Origin: Ilumatobacteraceae bacterium
Lineage (GTDB): Bacteria; Actinomycetota; Acidimicrobiia; Acidimicrobiales; Ilumatobacteraceae
Assembly: GCA_023262325.1 (NCBI GenBank)
Contig: JALRBS010000121.1
Coordinates: 1-32,145, forward strand
DNA length: 32,145 bases
Direction: 5' to 3'
Part shown: positions 9,106 through 17,691 of the stretch, one piece after another
Layout: the number at the start of each line of letters is the position of its first letter
How positions within the stretch are numbered: position 1 is the stretch's first letter
Notes under the pieces: generated by a model
Seen by the model: the letters and a program-made list of their open reading frames with translations, nothing else
Databases searched by the model: none
What the model was told of the DNA's origin: nothing
Translations under genes and position numbers: made by a program

Positions 9106-10173
9106 ATGCCTCCCGATTCCCGTAAATGGCTTCCAGCGATTCTCGCCGCGCTGTTACTCGTCATCGTCGTCGTTGCGTCTCGTGGCGGAGACGAACAGTC
9201 GGCACCTAGCGACGCATCAACCTCGACTGCGCTTGCACCGCCGACGTCGACAACGACGACGACGGTGCCAAAGGTGCCAATTGAACGTTCACTTGAACGC
9301 GGTAGCTCGGGTGACGAGGTCGTCATGGTGCAGCAGCGTCTGCACGACATCGGATTTGATCCGGGCCCTATCGATGGGGTCTATGGCACATTGACGATCC
9401 AGGCGGTGTGGGCGTACGAAAAACTCGTAATGGGTGCACCTCGCGCTGACGCGACGGGCACTGTGACGCCAGAGTTGTGGAACCGGATGCAAGAACCCCT
9501 AGGAGTGCGGCCGCGCCGTCCAACTGGGGGCTTGAGTAATCACACAGAGGTGTACCTGCCTGAGCAAGTGCTCGTCGTGTTTCACAAAGACGTTCCGGCG
9601 CTCATTACGCATATCTCATCGGGTGAGCTCGACGAATTTGGGCAGCCTGCGCTGTACTGCGAGACCGTCACCTACGACACCGACCTCAATGGTGAATTAC
9701 TCGAAGAACCTGAGACGAAAGACATTTGTGCCTACGCGAAGACCCCAGGCGGAGTGTTCACCTATCGAAGATTGATCCAGGGGACACGAAGCGGTCCGCT
9801 GGGCGACATGTGGAATCCGGTGTACTTCAACTACGGAATTGCCGTCCATGGTGCGCTGAGCGTTCCTGCCGAACCGGCTTCGCACGGCTGCGTTCGAATT
9901 CCGCTCCATATCTCGGAGTATTTCCAGACGCTCGTTGCGATCGACGAAAAGATCCTCGTGTGGAATGGCGAGAAGGAACCTGAAGACGTCACCTACGCCG
10001 AGAGTCTCCCGAGCTTTGATGGCAGTGTGCCCAATCCAAGCACGACGACCACAAGCACGACCACGACGACGTCAACGACAACGACGACAGTGCCGACAAC
10101 GAGTTCGTCCGAGCCGATGTCAACCACCTCGATTGACGGCATCGGTGAATCATCGACGTCGGTCGCTGATTAG
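9106..10173 (+). CDS. Secreted/anchored L,D-transpeptidase with peptidoglycan-binding domain
   Basis: A 355-residue exported enzyme with a YkuD catalytic domain that forms 3-3 crosslinks or attaches proteins in peptidoglycan. Residues about 8-25 (LPAILAALLLVIVVVAS) are a signal anchor. A Ser/Thr/Pro linker follows to about residue 62. Residues about 66-125 are a PG_binding_1 repeat (LERGSSGDEVVMVQQRLHDI, then GFDPGPIDGVYGTLTIQAV). The YkuD domain ends with IAVHGALSVPAEPASHGCVR, with catalytic Cys at residue 262 and His in SHG. The C terminus is an unusual Thr-rich tail of about 50 residues after the catalytic domain. The start at 9106 is set by the signal anchor. It ends 14 bp before the convergent rarD-like gene. 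Confidence 0.9.
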   Translation: MPPDSRKWLPAILAALLLVIVVVASRGGDEQSAPSDASTSTALAPPTSTTTTTVPKVPIERSLERGSSGDEVVMVQQRLHDIGFDPGPIDGVYGTLTIQAVWAYEKLVMGAPRADATGTVTPELWNRMQEPLGVRPRRPTGGLSNHTEVYLPEQVLVVFHKDVPALITHISSGELDEFGQPALYCETVTYDTDLNGELLEEPETKDICAYAKTPGGVFTYRRLIQGTRSGPLGDMWNPVYFNYGIAVHGALSVPAEPASHGCVRIPLHISEYFQTLVAIDEKILVWNGEKEPEDVTYAESLPSFDGSVPNPSTTTTSTTTTTSTTTTTVPTTSSSEPMSTTSIDGIGESSTSVAD

Positions 10174-10187
10174 TCAGCCTGTCGACG

Positions 10188-11105
10188 TCAGGTCGCGAGT
10201 TGCGCAGCCTTTCGAGATTCGATGCGTTCGGCACGTGCCGAACGCATCGTTTCGACGGCGACGAGAACGAGCGCAACCCAGACAAGTGCAAATCCGATGA
10301 AACGCGTGACGGTCATGTCCTCTCCGTAGACGAGCCAGCCGAGCACGAAATTGATTACCGGAACCATCCAGCCGATCGGCCCCAACAAGGTAAATGGCAC
10401 ACGTGGTGCTGCGTGGGCGAACAGCAGTAGTGGGACCACAGTGACAAACCCGGTGAGCACGAGTAGCACCCAGTCGAAACCGTGCGCGATATCGCCGACC
10501 CCACCGGATCGCGACAACGAGATGATGACGACGAGTAGAGCGATCGGGCTCAACGTGGTGACTTCGCCTGTGAGGCTGTCGATTGGACCAAGCGGAACTC
10601 GACGTTTCGCCAAACCGTAAAACGCCCAACTTCCGCCAAGCGCTACGGCAAGAAATGGAAACTGCCCGTAGGTCACCGAGAGCAGAGTGATTGCGACGAT
10701 GACGAGCAAGATCGCGAAACCGCGCACCGGGGTAAGGCGTTCACCGAGCAGAAGAACTCCGATGCCCATCGTGATGAGGGGGGCGAGAAAATATCCGAGC
10801 GCTGTTTCGAGCACTCGGTCCGAGATGATGGCGCCAACGTACGTTGACCAGTTGACCACGAGCAGTGCGGCCGCTGGCAATAGGTACCGTCGAACACCTT
10901 TCGTTCGAAGCGCCGTCGTCACGCGTCCGAGCCCACCGCGCGCCGCATTGAGTACCCACAGCATCGCGGCTGCGGCGATGACTCGCCATCCGATGAGATC
11001 GGTTGCAGTGAACTCTGCGAGAAGTTTCCAAAAGACCGTGAGGCTGCCCCACAGGGTGTAGGCGAATACTGCCGATCGAACTCCACTGCGGGAGCGTTGG
11101 TCCAT
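10188..11105 (-). CDS. RarD-like EamA/DMT family transporter
   Basis: A 305-residue drug/metabolite-transporter-superfamily permease with about ten membrane segments. FAYTLWGSLTVFWKLLAEFT near the N terminus and WRVIAAAAMLWVL match the RarD subgroup pattern (LWG..P.YWK.L, then HR or WR). The second half carries WAFYGLAKRRVPLGPIDSL and the closing FTLLGPIGWMVPVINFVLGW. RarD proteins are annotated as chloramphenicol-sensitivity transporters, but their real substrates are largely unknown. The start ATG 11105 is supported by TAGGTT 6 nt upstream. It is transcribed divergently from pgi across only 45 bp. Confidence 0.85.
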   Translation of the reverse strand: MDQRSRSGVRSAVFAYTLWGSLTVFWKLLAEFTATDLIGWRVIAAAAMLWVLNAARGGLGRVTTALRTKGVRRYLLPAAALLVVNWSTYVGAIISDRVLETALGYFLAPLITMGIGVLLLGERLTPVRGFAILLVIVAITLLSVTYGQFPFLAVALGGSWAFYGLAKRRVPLGPIDSLTGEVTTLSPIALLVVIISLSRSGGVGDIAHGFDWVLLVLTGFVTVVPLLLFAHAAPRVPFTLLGPIGWMVPVINFVLGWLVYGEDMTVTRFIGFALVWVALVLVAVETMRSARAERIESRKAAQLAT

Positions 11106-11111
11106 TGGTAC

Positions 11112-11117
11112 AACCTA
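11112..11117 (-). promoter_or_regulatory. -10 box TAGGTT of the rarD-like gene
   Basis: On the minus strand, TAGGTT then GTACCA (6 nt) then ATG 11105. It lies back to back with the pgi -10, 20 bp away. Confidence 0.6.
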
Positions 11118-11137
11118 CGGGCAGAACGCACGATCGG

Positions 11138-11143
11138 TAGTGT
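11138..11143 (+). promoter_or_regulatory. -10 box TAGTGT of pgi
   Basis: TAGTGT, then 7 nt (CAGATCC), then GTG 11151. This decides the pgi start over an upstream ATG at 11097, which overlaps the divergent gene. Confidence 0.6.
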
Positions 11144-11150
11144 CAGATCC

Positions 11151-12716
11151 GTGAATGTGTTCCGGTCAATCACACCCGTTCGTGAGACGTTGAACGAACT
11201 CTTTGCGTCCGATCCCACCCGGGCAGATCGCTATGTCGGCAGGTTGGGCGAATTGCGGATCGACTGGTCCCGACAGCCGGTGAACGACGACGTGCTGCGT
11301 GACCTACGGATGGTTGCGCGTAAGGCTGGACTTTCTGATCGTTTCTCTGCGCTGATGAGTGGTGCGGTGAGCAACGTCACCGAAGGGCGCCGCGTGCTTC
11401 ACTCGGCTTTGCGCGCCCCGAGCGACAGGGTGATCGATGTCGATGGCCACAATGTTGTCGCGGATGTGCACGCAGTGCTGAACGCGATGTCGACCTTCGC
11501 CGCGCGAATTCGAAGTGATGAGCGAATCACTGACATTGTCAACATCGGTATCGGTGGCTCAGATCTCGGACCGGCGATGGCTGCACAAGCGCTGCAGGCC
11601 TATCGTCACCCAAGATTGCGGGCGCACTTCGTCTCAAACGTCGACGGCGCCGACCTTGCACGTGTGCTCGCAGAGGTGCGTCCTGAATCAACCTTGTTCA
11701 TCGTCGTTTCGAAAACGTTCACCACAATCGAAACGTTGACGAATGCCCGTACGGCCCGTACTTGGCTTGTCTCGGCTCTCGGCGAGTCCGCGGTGCGAGA
11801 TCACTTCGTTGCGGTGTCGACCGCTGAGGAGAAGGTCGTCGAGTTCGGCATCGATCCAGCATCGATGTTTGGATTTTGGGAGTGGGTTGGTGGTCGGTAT
11901 TCCGTGTGGTCGGCTGTTGGGCTGTCACTCATGGTGCTCATTGGTGGTGACGCGTTTCGCGAGCTCCTCGCTGGCGGGCACGACGTCGATGAACATATGC
12001 GGTTGACGCTCGTTGAGCACGATCGACTTGACGACAACATCGTCGTCACGCTCGCAATGATTGGTGTGCTCCACCGAAATGTGCTCGAACGAACATCAAA
12101 AGCGGTGCTGCCTTACGCACAGGAGCTTGCTCGCTTTCCCGCGTATCTGCAGCAACTCGATATGGAATCGAATGGTAAACGGGTGACCGAGCGAGGCGAA
12201 CCGGTGGATGGTGCGACGGGACCGATCATTTGGGGTGAACCTGGCACCAATGGTCAGCATGCGTTTTATCAACTGCTTCATCAGGGAACCGACGTTGTGC
12301 CTGTCGACTTCATCGGGTTCGCCCGCCCACATCATGACCTCGACGGGCACCACGACCTCCTCATGGCGAACCTGTTCGCCCAGGCGCAGGCCTTGGCATT
12401 CGGACGTGCGTCGGCGACCGAAACGCATCGACATTTTCCTGGAGATCGTCCCTCAACGCTCATTTTGGCGCCGCAGTTAACACCGCGTGTACTCGGTCAA
12501 CTCATCGCAATGTACGAACACCTCGTGTATGTACAGGGTGTTATCTGGGGAATCGACAGTTTCGATCAGTGGGGCGTTGAACTCGGCAAAGAACTTGCGA
12601 CGGGTCTTGCCCCATTGCTCGCAGGCGAATCTGTGAACAAATCGTCTCCTACCGTCGACCCTGCAACCGCTGCTGCCGTGCAGTGGTATCGCGATCATCG
12701 AACGATGCCAAGTTGA
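11151..12716 (+). CDS. pgi: Glucose-6-phosphate isomerase
   Basis: A 521-residue phosphoglucose isomerase interconverting glucose 6-phosphate and fructose 6-phosphate. INIGIGGSDLGPAMAAQAL is the sugar-phosphate binding loop, VVSKTFTTIETLTNA is the second SIS-domain loop, VGGRYSVWSAVGLS is PROSITE signature 1, and GVIWGIDSFDQWGVELGK is signature 2. The catalytic Glu lies in MESNGKRVT to GEPGTNGQHAFYQLLHQGT, as in the family. The start is taken at GTG 11151 rather than ATG 11097: the -10 box is 7 nt upstream, and the first 18 residues of the longer reading would be encoded by the promoter region. It links PpgK output to glycolysis and glycogen metabolism (glgX is convergent next door). Confidence 0.94.
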   Translation: MNVFRSITPVRETLNELFASDPTRADRYVGRLGELRIDWSRQPVNDDVLRDLRMVARKAGLSDRFSALMSGAVSNVTEGRRVLHSALRAPSDRVIDVDGHNVVADVHAVLNAMSTFAARIRSDERITDIVNIGIGGSDLGPAMAAQALQAYRHPRLRAHFVSNVDGADLARVLAEVRPESTLFIVVSKTFTTIETLTNARTARTWLVSALGESAVRDHFVAVSTAEEKVVEFGIDPASMFGFWEWVGGRYSVWSAVGLSLMVLIGGDAFRELLAGGHDVDEHMRLTLVEHDRLDDNIVVTLAMIGVLHRNVLERTSKAVLPYAQELARFPAYLQQLDMESNGKRVTERGEPVDGATGPIIWGEPGTNGQHAFYQLLHQGTDVVPVDFIGFARPHHDLDGHHDLLMANLFAQAQALAFGRASATETHRHFPGDRPSTLILAPQLTPRVLGQLIAMYEHLVYVQGVIWGIDSFDQWGVELGKELATGLAPLLAGESVNKSSPTVDPATAAAVQWYRDHRTMPS

Positions 12717-12743
12717 TCGGCATCAGGCGGATCGCTTGCGTGT

Positions 12744-14891
12744 CTACGGCTTGGGTGGCTCCGTGCGACGCAGCACAAGTGTTGTTCGAGGTTCAATGAC
12801 GATCTGTTGACCGGCGTTCACTTCGATGTTGTTCGCACTGTCGATCTCTGGACGCGAGGAGTCGAAACACACGATCCACCTTGCACCAAGTTTTTTTGGT
12901 GGGATTCGCCAGGTGAGCGTTGTGTCGCTTGCTGAAAACACGCAGAAGAAGGTGTCGTCGACGATTCGTTCGCCGTATTTGTCGGGAATTGCGATCGATT
13001 CACCGTTGACGAAGACGCCGACCGCTTGCGCAAAACCTTGCTCCCAATCGTCGTCGGACATCTCATGACCGTCGGGTCGGAACCAGGACATGTCGTCGAT
13101 GCCGCGTATCGGTCGGCCGTGGAACCATCTTCGACGTCGAAACACCGGATGGTCACGTCGAAATTGCACGAGACGTTGGCACCACTGGAGAAACTCGTTA
13201 TCAACCTGTGACCAGTCGTACCAACTCACCTCGTTGTCTTGGCAATACGCGTTGTTATTTCCTCCTTGGGAGCGCCCAAGTTCGTCGCCACCCAACAACA
13301 TTGGAACGCCTTGGGAGAGCAGCAGCGTTGCGATGAAATTTCTTCGCTGGCGATCGCGCAGAGCCGTGATGCTGGGGTCCTTGGTTGGACCTTCGACCCC
13401 GTGATTCCACGAACGATTGTGCGATTCGCCATCTCGGCTGTTCTCGAGATTCGCTTCGTTATGTTTTGCGTTGTAGCTCACGAGATCTCGAAGTGAGAAT
13501 CCGTCGTGGCAGGTGATGAAGTTCACCGAAGCGGTTGGCCGACGGGTGTCCGAACGATAGAGGTCGGATGAACCGGTGAACCGTTGACCAAATTCTGCAA
13601 GACGCGATTTCTCGCCACGCCAAAAGTCGCGCATCGTGTCTCGATATTGAGCGTTCCACTCCGACCATTTCGCTGGGAAGCCTCCAACCTGATACCCACC
13701 GTCGCCGACATCCCACGGCTCAGCAATGAGTTTCACCTGCGAAATCACAGGGTCCTGTTGGATGATGTCGAAGAACGCGGACAGGCGGTCGACTTCGTAC
13801 AGTTCGCGGGCGAGGGCAGATGCGAGGTCAAAACGAAATCCGTCGACGTGCATTTCGAGCACCCAGCAACGCAGGCTGTCCATGATGAGTTGAAGCACGT
13901 GCGGGTGTCGCATGTTGAGCGAATTTCCGCATCCCGTGAAGTCGAGATAATGACGGGCATCATGTTCAATCAGCCGGTAGTACGCGTGGTTGTCGATTCC
14001 GCGAAACGAAAGCATCGGTCCGAGGTGGTTGCCTTCGGCGGTGTGGTTGTAGACGACGTCGAGGATGACTTCGATGCCTGCAGCATGCAGCGCCGCAACA
14101 ACCGTTCGAAATTCAACGGTGGGGTCGCTGGATGCGGAGGTCGCGTAGCCGTTATGCGCACTGAAATAATTGAGCGTGTTGTAGCCCCAATAGTTGGTGA
14201 GACAGCGGGTAACGAGATGGTGGTCATGCACGAACTGGTGCACGGGCATGAGCTCGACTGCGGTGACACCGAGTTTCGTGAGATGGTCGATGATTGCAGG
14301 ATGCGCAAGGGCGCGAAAGGTGCCGCGATCACGCTCTGGTATCGCCGGATGTTGCAGTGTCAGGCTTCGTACATGCGTCTCGTAAATGATGCTCTGATGT
14401 AGTGGCACCTTTGGTGGGGCATCCTGCCCCCAATCAAACGACTCGTCGGCGACGACTCCGAGCGCAACATGGGGGGCGGAATCATCCATGTTTGCGAGCT
14501 CAGGGTCGTCGAGGTCGTAAGCGAAACAGGCGGGCGACCAGTCGATCGTTCCCGTGACGCGACGGGCATACGGATCGAGAAGGAGTTTTGACGGGTTGTG
14601 CCAGAACCCGTTCTGGGGCTCCCATCGGCCATGCACGCGATAGCCATATCGCTGACCGGGTGAAACATCGGGCAGATATGCGTGCCAGATATGACCGTCA
14701 ACTTCGGTGAGACGTACGCGCTGCTCGTCGGCGACGCCGTCGTCCCCATCAAACAGGCACAATTCGACACCGTCAGCCGTCGATGAGAACAACGCAAAAT
14801 TCGTTCCCGTTCCGTCGAATGTGGCGCCAAGTGGATACGGGTCGCCGGCCCAGACTCGCCGGTGGCGAGACGGGTGTGCGTCTGGAGCCAT
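12744..14891 (-). CDS. glgX: Glycogen debranching enzyme (isoamylase-type) GlgX
   Basis: A GH13 subfamily 11 enzyme of about 715 residues that hydrolyses alpha-1,6 branches of glycogen limit dextrin. The N-terminal CBM48-like domain opens WAGDPYPLGATFDGTGTNFA. The catalytic barrel shows VTAVELMPVHQFVHD, VILDVVYNHTAEG, DGFRFDLASALARELY (nucleophile Asp), KLIAEPWDVGDGGYQVGGFP (acid/base Glu) and NFITCHDGFSLRDLVSYNAK (transition-state Asp). A C-terminal beta domain ends the protein. The start at 14891 (MAPDAHPSRHRRVWAG) is preferred to ATG 14939, which would run into the divergent gene's promoter; CAGAAT lies 6 nt upstream of it. It probably acts with a glycogen phosphorylase not seen here. Confidence 0.92.
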   Translation of the reverse strand: MAPDAHPSRHRRVWAGDPYPLGATFDGTGTNFALFSSTADGVELCLFDGDDGVADEQRVRLTEVDGHIWHAYLPDVSPGQRYGYRVHGRWEPQNGFWHNPSKLLLDPYARRVTGTIDWSPACFAYDLDDPELANMDDSAPHVALGVVADESFDWGQDAPPKVPLHQSIIYETHVRSLTLQHPAIPERDRGTFRALAHPAIIDHLTKLGVTAVELMPVHQFVHDHHLVTRCLTNYWGYNTLNYFSAHNGYATSASSDPTVEFRTVVAALHAAGIEVILDVVYNHTAEGNHLGPMLSFRGIDNHAYYRLIEHDARHYLDFTGCGNSLNMRHPHVLQLIMDSLRCWVLEMHVDGFRFDLASALARELYEVDRLSAFFDIIQQDPVISQVKLIAEPWDVGDGGYQVGGFPAKWSEWNAQYRDTMRDFWRGEKSRLAEFGQRFTGSSDLYRSDTRRPTASVNFITCHDGFSLRDLVSYNAKHNEANLENSRDGESHNRSWNHGVEGPTKDPSITALRDRQRRNFIATLLLSQGVPMLLGGDELGRSQGGNNNAYCQDNEVSWYDWSQVDNEFLQWCQRLVQFRRDHPVFRRRRWFHGRPIRGIDDMSWFRPDGHEMSDDDWEQGFAQAVGVFVNGESIAIPDKYGERIVDDTFFCVFSASDTTLTWRIPPKKLGARWIVCFDSSRPEIDSANNIEVNAGQQIVIEPRTTLVLRRTEPPKP

Positions 14892-14897
14892 ACGAGA

Positions 14898-14903
14898 ATT
14901 CTG
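14898..14903 (-). promoter_or_regulatory. Possible -10 box CAGAAT of glgX
   Basis: CAGAAT on the minus strand is 6 nt before ATG 14891. It deviates from TANNNT at the first base. Confidence 0.3.
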
Positions 14904-14936
14904 CCTGTTTGATCGGGCCGTTCCCTCATTTTCGGG

Positions 14937-14942
14937 CATGAT
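14937..14942 (+). promoter_or_regulatory. Possible -10 box CATGAT of the dehydrogenase gene
   Basis: CATGAT, then GTCTGA (6 nt), then ATG 14949. It deviates from TANNNT at the first base. Confidence 0.3.
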
Positions 14943-14948
14943 GTCTGA

Positions 14949-15824
14949 ATGTCAAACGGTACTGAATCGATACAACGCGTCGGAGTGGTGGGCTGTGGTC
15001 TCATGGGTTCGGGTATTGCCGAAGTGTGTGCCCGAGCAGGACTCAACGTCATGATCCGTGAAGCGACGGCCGAGGCCGCGGAGGCTGGACGCGCACGACT
15101 CGTGACCTCGCTTGACCGCGGCGTGACCGCCCAAAAATTGACTGAGGCCGATAGAGACGCTGCGCTTTCTCGGCTTTCATTTACGACCGATGTCGCCGAT
15201 CTTGCCGACCGTGATCTCGTCGTCGAAGCGATCGTCGAGGACGAAGACCTCAAGGTTGGGCTGTTTCGCGAACTCGACAAAGTTGTCGAGAGTTCTCAGG
15301 CGATTCTCGCCTCGAACACGTCATCGATTCCGATTATGAAATTGGGTACTGCCACCTCGCGTCCGGAGCAAGTGATCGGAATTCACTTTTTCAATCCGGT
15401 TCCCGTGCTTCGCCTCGTCGAACTTGTCGAAAGTCTCATGACCTCCGAGGAGACATCGGCGCGAGCGGAGAGTTTTGCGACCGACATCTTGTCGAAGCGG
15501 GTGATTCATTCCCAGGATCGTGCTGGCTTCGTTGTCAACGCGCTGCTCATTCCGTATTTGCTGTCGGCAATTCGCATGATGGAGTCCGGTTTTGCCTCGG
15601 CCGAGGATATTGACGTTGGAATGGTCGAAGGATGTAGTCACCCCATGGGCCCGCTGCGCCTCACTGATCTCATTGGGCTCGACACGACGCTTGCGGTTGC
15701 GCAAAGCCTGTATGAAGAATTCAAGGAACCGCTCTATGCACCGCCACCGTTGTTGTCGCGCATGGTGGATGCCGGCCTGCTCGGCCGCAAATCAGGGCGT
15801 GGGTTCTACGAGTACCGCCGCTGA
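14949..15824 (+). CDS. 3-hydroxybutyryl-CoA / 3-hydroxyacyl-CoA dehydrogenase
   Basis: A 291-residue NAD(P)-dependent 3-hydroxyacyl-CoA dehydrogenase of the short, monofunctional FadB2/Hbd/PaaH type. The Rossmann motif is VGVVGCGLMGSGIAEVCARAG. DLVVEAIVEDEDLK and ILASNTSSIPIMKL follow, and GIHFFNPVPVLRLVELV carries the catalytic His. The Glu of the dyad is in the first domain's VEAIVED region by family comparison. HPMGPLRLTDLIGLDT and GRKSGRGFYEYRR are the C-terminal dimerisation signatures. It would oxidise 3-hydroxybutyryl-CoA or work in reverse. The stop overlaps the next start (TGATG), so it is translationally joined to two WYL regulators. Confidence 0.92.
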   Translation: MSNGTESIQRVGVVGCGLMGSGIAEVCARAGLNVMIREATAEAAEAGRARLVTSLDRGVTAQKLTEADRDAALSRLSFTTDVADLADRDLVVEAIVEDEDLKVGLFRELDKVVESSQAILASNTSSIPIMKLGTATSRPEQVIGIHFFNPVPVLRLVELVESLMTSEETSARAESFATDILSKRVIHSQDRAGFVVNALLIPYLLSAIRMMESGFASAEDIDVGMVEGCSHPMGPLRLTDLIGLDTTLAVAQSLYEEFKEPLYAPPPLLSRMVDAGLLGRKSGRGFYEYRR

Positions 15825-16753
15825 TGGCTGATCGAGTTGAGCGCCTGACAAATCTCTTGGCGCTGCTGCTTGAGACGCGCCGACCGCTCACACTCATTGA
15901 AATTTCTGACGAACTCGCGGGTCAATATCCGGATACCGCGCAAGCACGACGCGCCGCGTTCGAACGGGATAAAGCGGCGCTGCGTGAAATTGGTGTCGAG
16001 ATTTCATCCGAAACCTTTGGTGGTGATCGTGCCGGAGAGATGGGCTACTGGGTGGATCGCCGTGCCTTCGAACTTCCCGAGTTGCACCTTGACGATGATG
16101 AGATTCGTGCGCTTCAGGTGGCGTTAGCAACGACTCGTCCCGACTCGGCGATTGGCGAGGAGGCGCTGTGGAAGCTCGGTGGCACAAGTGGTGACGTCGG
16201 TGGTCCGGTCCGCATGCACTTGCCTGAACTTGAGTCGTTACCGGCGCTTCGCACTGCGGTTTCGAGTCGACATGTTGTTTCGTTTCATTACGGTGGCGCC
16301 GCTCGAGAAGTTGAACCGTGGGGGTTGCTCCTGCGCGAAGGTTTTTGGTACCTGCTTGCGCATGATCGAGGGAGAAGTGCGAAGCGAACCTTTCGAGTCG
16401 ATCGAATCGAAGGTGCGATTGCGATCGATTCGACCGCAACCTTTGATCGGCCGCCCGGCATTGACCTCTCGGCGGCACTGCCCAGCGATCCGTTGCTGAT
16501 CGGTGCCGACAACGCCGAGGTTCGCAACGCGATGGTGCGTATTTCGGCGCAATTCGCGGGTCGTGTCGAGCGCGAGGTCGGTGCGGGGCGTGTGGTTCGC
16601 CGCGAGTCCAACGGTTCGATCATCGTTGAGTTGCCGTTTGTTAATGAAGATGCCCTTCGCTCGTGGGTGCTCGGGTTTCTTGACGCTGCAGAATTACTCG
16701 AACCAATCGACGTGAGAGAGCGTCTCGTGGCTTGGCTTGGCGAGGTTGTCTGA
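15824..16753 (+). CDS. pafB: PafB-like WYL-domain transcriptional regulator
   Basis: A 309-residue regulator with an N-terminal winged HTH (about residues 1-60: RVERLTNLLALLLETRRPLT, then LIEISDELAGQYPDTAQARR, then AAFERDKAALREIGVEI). The WYL domain reads VVSFHYGGAAREVEPWGLLL then REGFWYLLAHDRGRSAKRTF then RVDRIEGA. The motif appears as FWYLLAHD. A C-terminal WCX-like domain ends the protein. With its neighbour it resembles the actinobacterial PafB/PafC pair, whose heterodimer activates the RecA-independent DNA-damage response. PafBC is often beside proteasome genes such as pafA, which are not in this window. Start ATG 15824 overlaps the previous stop. The symbol is by similarity and order. 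Confidence 0.8.
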   Translation: MADRVERLTNLLALLLETRRPLTLIEISDELAGQYPDTAQARRAAFERDKAALREIGVEISSETFGGDRAGEMGYWVDRRAFELPELHLDDDEIRALQVALATTRPDSAIGEEALWKLGGTSGDVGGPVRMHLPELESLPALRTAVSSRHVVSFHYGGAAREVEPWGLLLREGFWYLLAHDRGRSAKRTFRVDRIEGAIAIDSTATFDRPPGIDLSAALPSDPLLIGADNAEVRNAMVRISAQFAGRVEREVGAGRVVRRESNGSIIVELPFVNEDALRSWVLGFLDAAELLEPIDVRERLVAWLGEVV

Positions 16754-17691
16754 TGGCGCAACAACCTGCAACAGAACGCCTCCGGCGACTCCTCATCATT
16801 CTGCCGTGGTTAATGGAACGTGGCGAGGTCGCAGTGAGTGAGGTGGCTGAACGATTCCGTATCGACGAATCGTCCCTCATTCGAGACCTTGAACTCGTCT
16901 CGCTCTGCGGGCTGCCCCCGTACGTTGATGAGCTTGTTGATGTTTTCATCGACGAAGGAACAATTTTTGTTGGAGTTCCGCGACTGTTTACGCGACCGCT
17001 CACGCTCAACCAGGTTGAAGCATTTGAGTTACTCGCTGCCGGCCGTGCGGCGATGCAGTTGCCTGGTGCCGATCCGGACGGTCCACTCGGTCGAGGGCTT
17101 CGGAAGCTCGCACAAGGTCTCGGCGAGGATGACACTGGCGTACTTGTCATCCAGCCGACCCCCGAAACAATGAAAGCCCTGTCGGATGCGGCAAAGATGC
17201 GACGGCGTGTGCAGGTGCTCTACGACTCACATGGCGACGGTGAGCCATCGACTCGTGAGATTGAACCGCATCAGGTGTTCAGTTCGAAAGGGCGATGGTA
17301 CGTCAACGCATTCGATAGTCGAACGAACGAGGTTCGGACTTTTCGAGTGGATCGCGTGTTGTCGTCGAGCGACGTTGGTGCCGCTTCGTCGCAGCCTTCC
17401 TCAGCCGCCGCAGTCGACGATTGGTTCGCAGATGGTGCGCTCGAGCGGGTCACGCTCGACATCGGTCCGAGAGGTCGGTGGGTCACGGAGCGCTATCCGG
17501 TTGACGAAGTATCTGACGTTGAGGAGAACGGGTGGGTACGGGTGCGGCTCGCAGTATCGAATGATCGCTGGCTCGAGCGGCTGCTCGTGCGACTTGGCCC
17601 ACACGTGCGGGTCGTCGAGCCAACTCGGTTTGCAACGCTCGGTTCGACTGCGGCCCGGCGAGTTCTCGAGCGGTATCAGCCGTCGGCTTGA
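16753..17691 (+). CDS. pafC: PafC-like WYL-domain transcriptional regulator
   Basis: A 312-residue partner of the preceding gene, with an N-terminal HTH (ATERLRRLLIILPWLMERGE, then VAVSEVAERFRIDESSLIRD) and a WYL domain (VQVLYDSHGDGEPSTREIEP, then HQVFSSKGRWYVNAFDSRTN, then EVRTFRVDRV). The classical WYL triplet appears here as RWYVNAFD. The middle part LCGLPPYVDELVDVFIDEG and the segment PRLFTRPLTLNQVEAFELLA are typical of PafC. The start is ATG 16753, whose A is the last base of the upstream TGA, rather than GTG 16732 inside pafB. Its last 16 bp overlap the convergent exonuclease gene. Confidence 0.8.
   Translation: MAQQPATERLRRLLIILPWLMERGEVAVSEVAERFRIDESSLIRDLELVSLCGLPPYVDELVDVFIDEGTIFVGVPRLFTRPLTLNQVEAFELLAAGRAAMQLPGADPDGPLGRGLRKLAQGLGEDDTGVLVIQPTPETMKALSDAAKMRRRVQVLYDSHGDGEPSTREIEPHQVFSSKGRWYVNAFDSRTNEVRTFRVDRVLSSSDVGAASSQPSSAAAVDDWFADGALERVTLDIGPRGRWVTERYPVDEVSDVEENGWVRVRLAVSNDRWLERLLVRLGPHVRVVEPTRFATLGSTAARRVLERYQPSA

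Noticed and set aside
10040-10110. ACG/ACA triplet repeat as a CRISPR or minisatellite
   Set aside because: It is in-frame low-complexity Thr-rich coding sequence of the L,D-transpeptidase tail, with no spacers.
13584-14402. 272-codon plus-strand ORF opposite glgX
   Set aside because: Translation has no recognisable domain, and the opposite strand encodes all the GH13 catalytic motifs.
14360-15280. 306-codon minus-strand ORF across the glgX start and the dehydrogenase gene
   Set aside because: It is Ser/Arg/Thr-rich shadow sequence overlapping two confidently identified genes.
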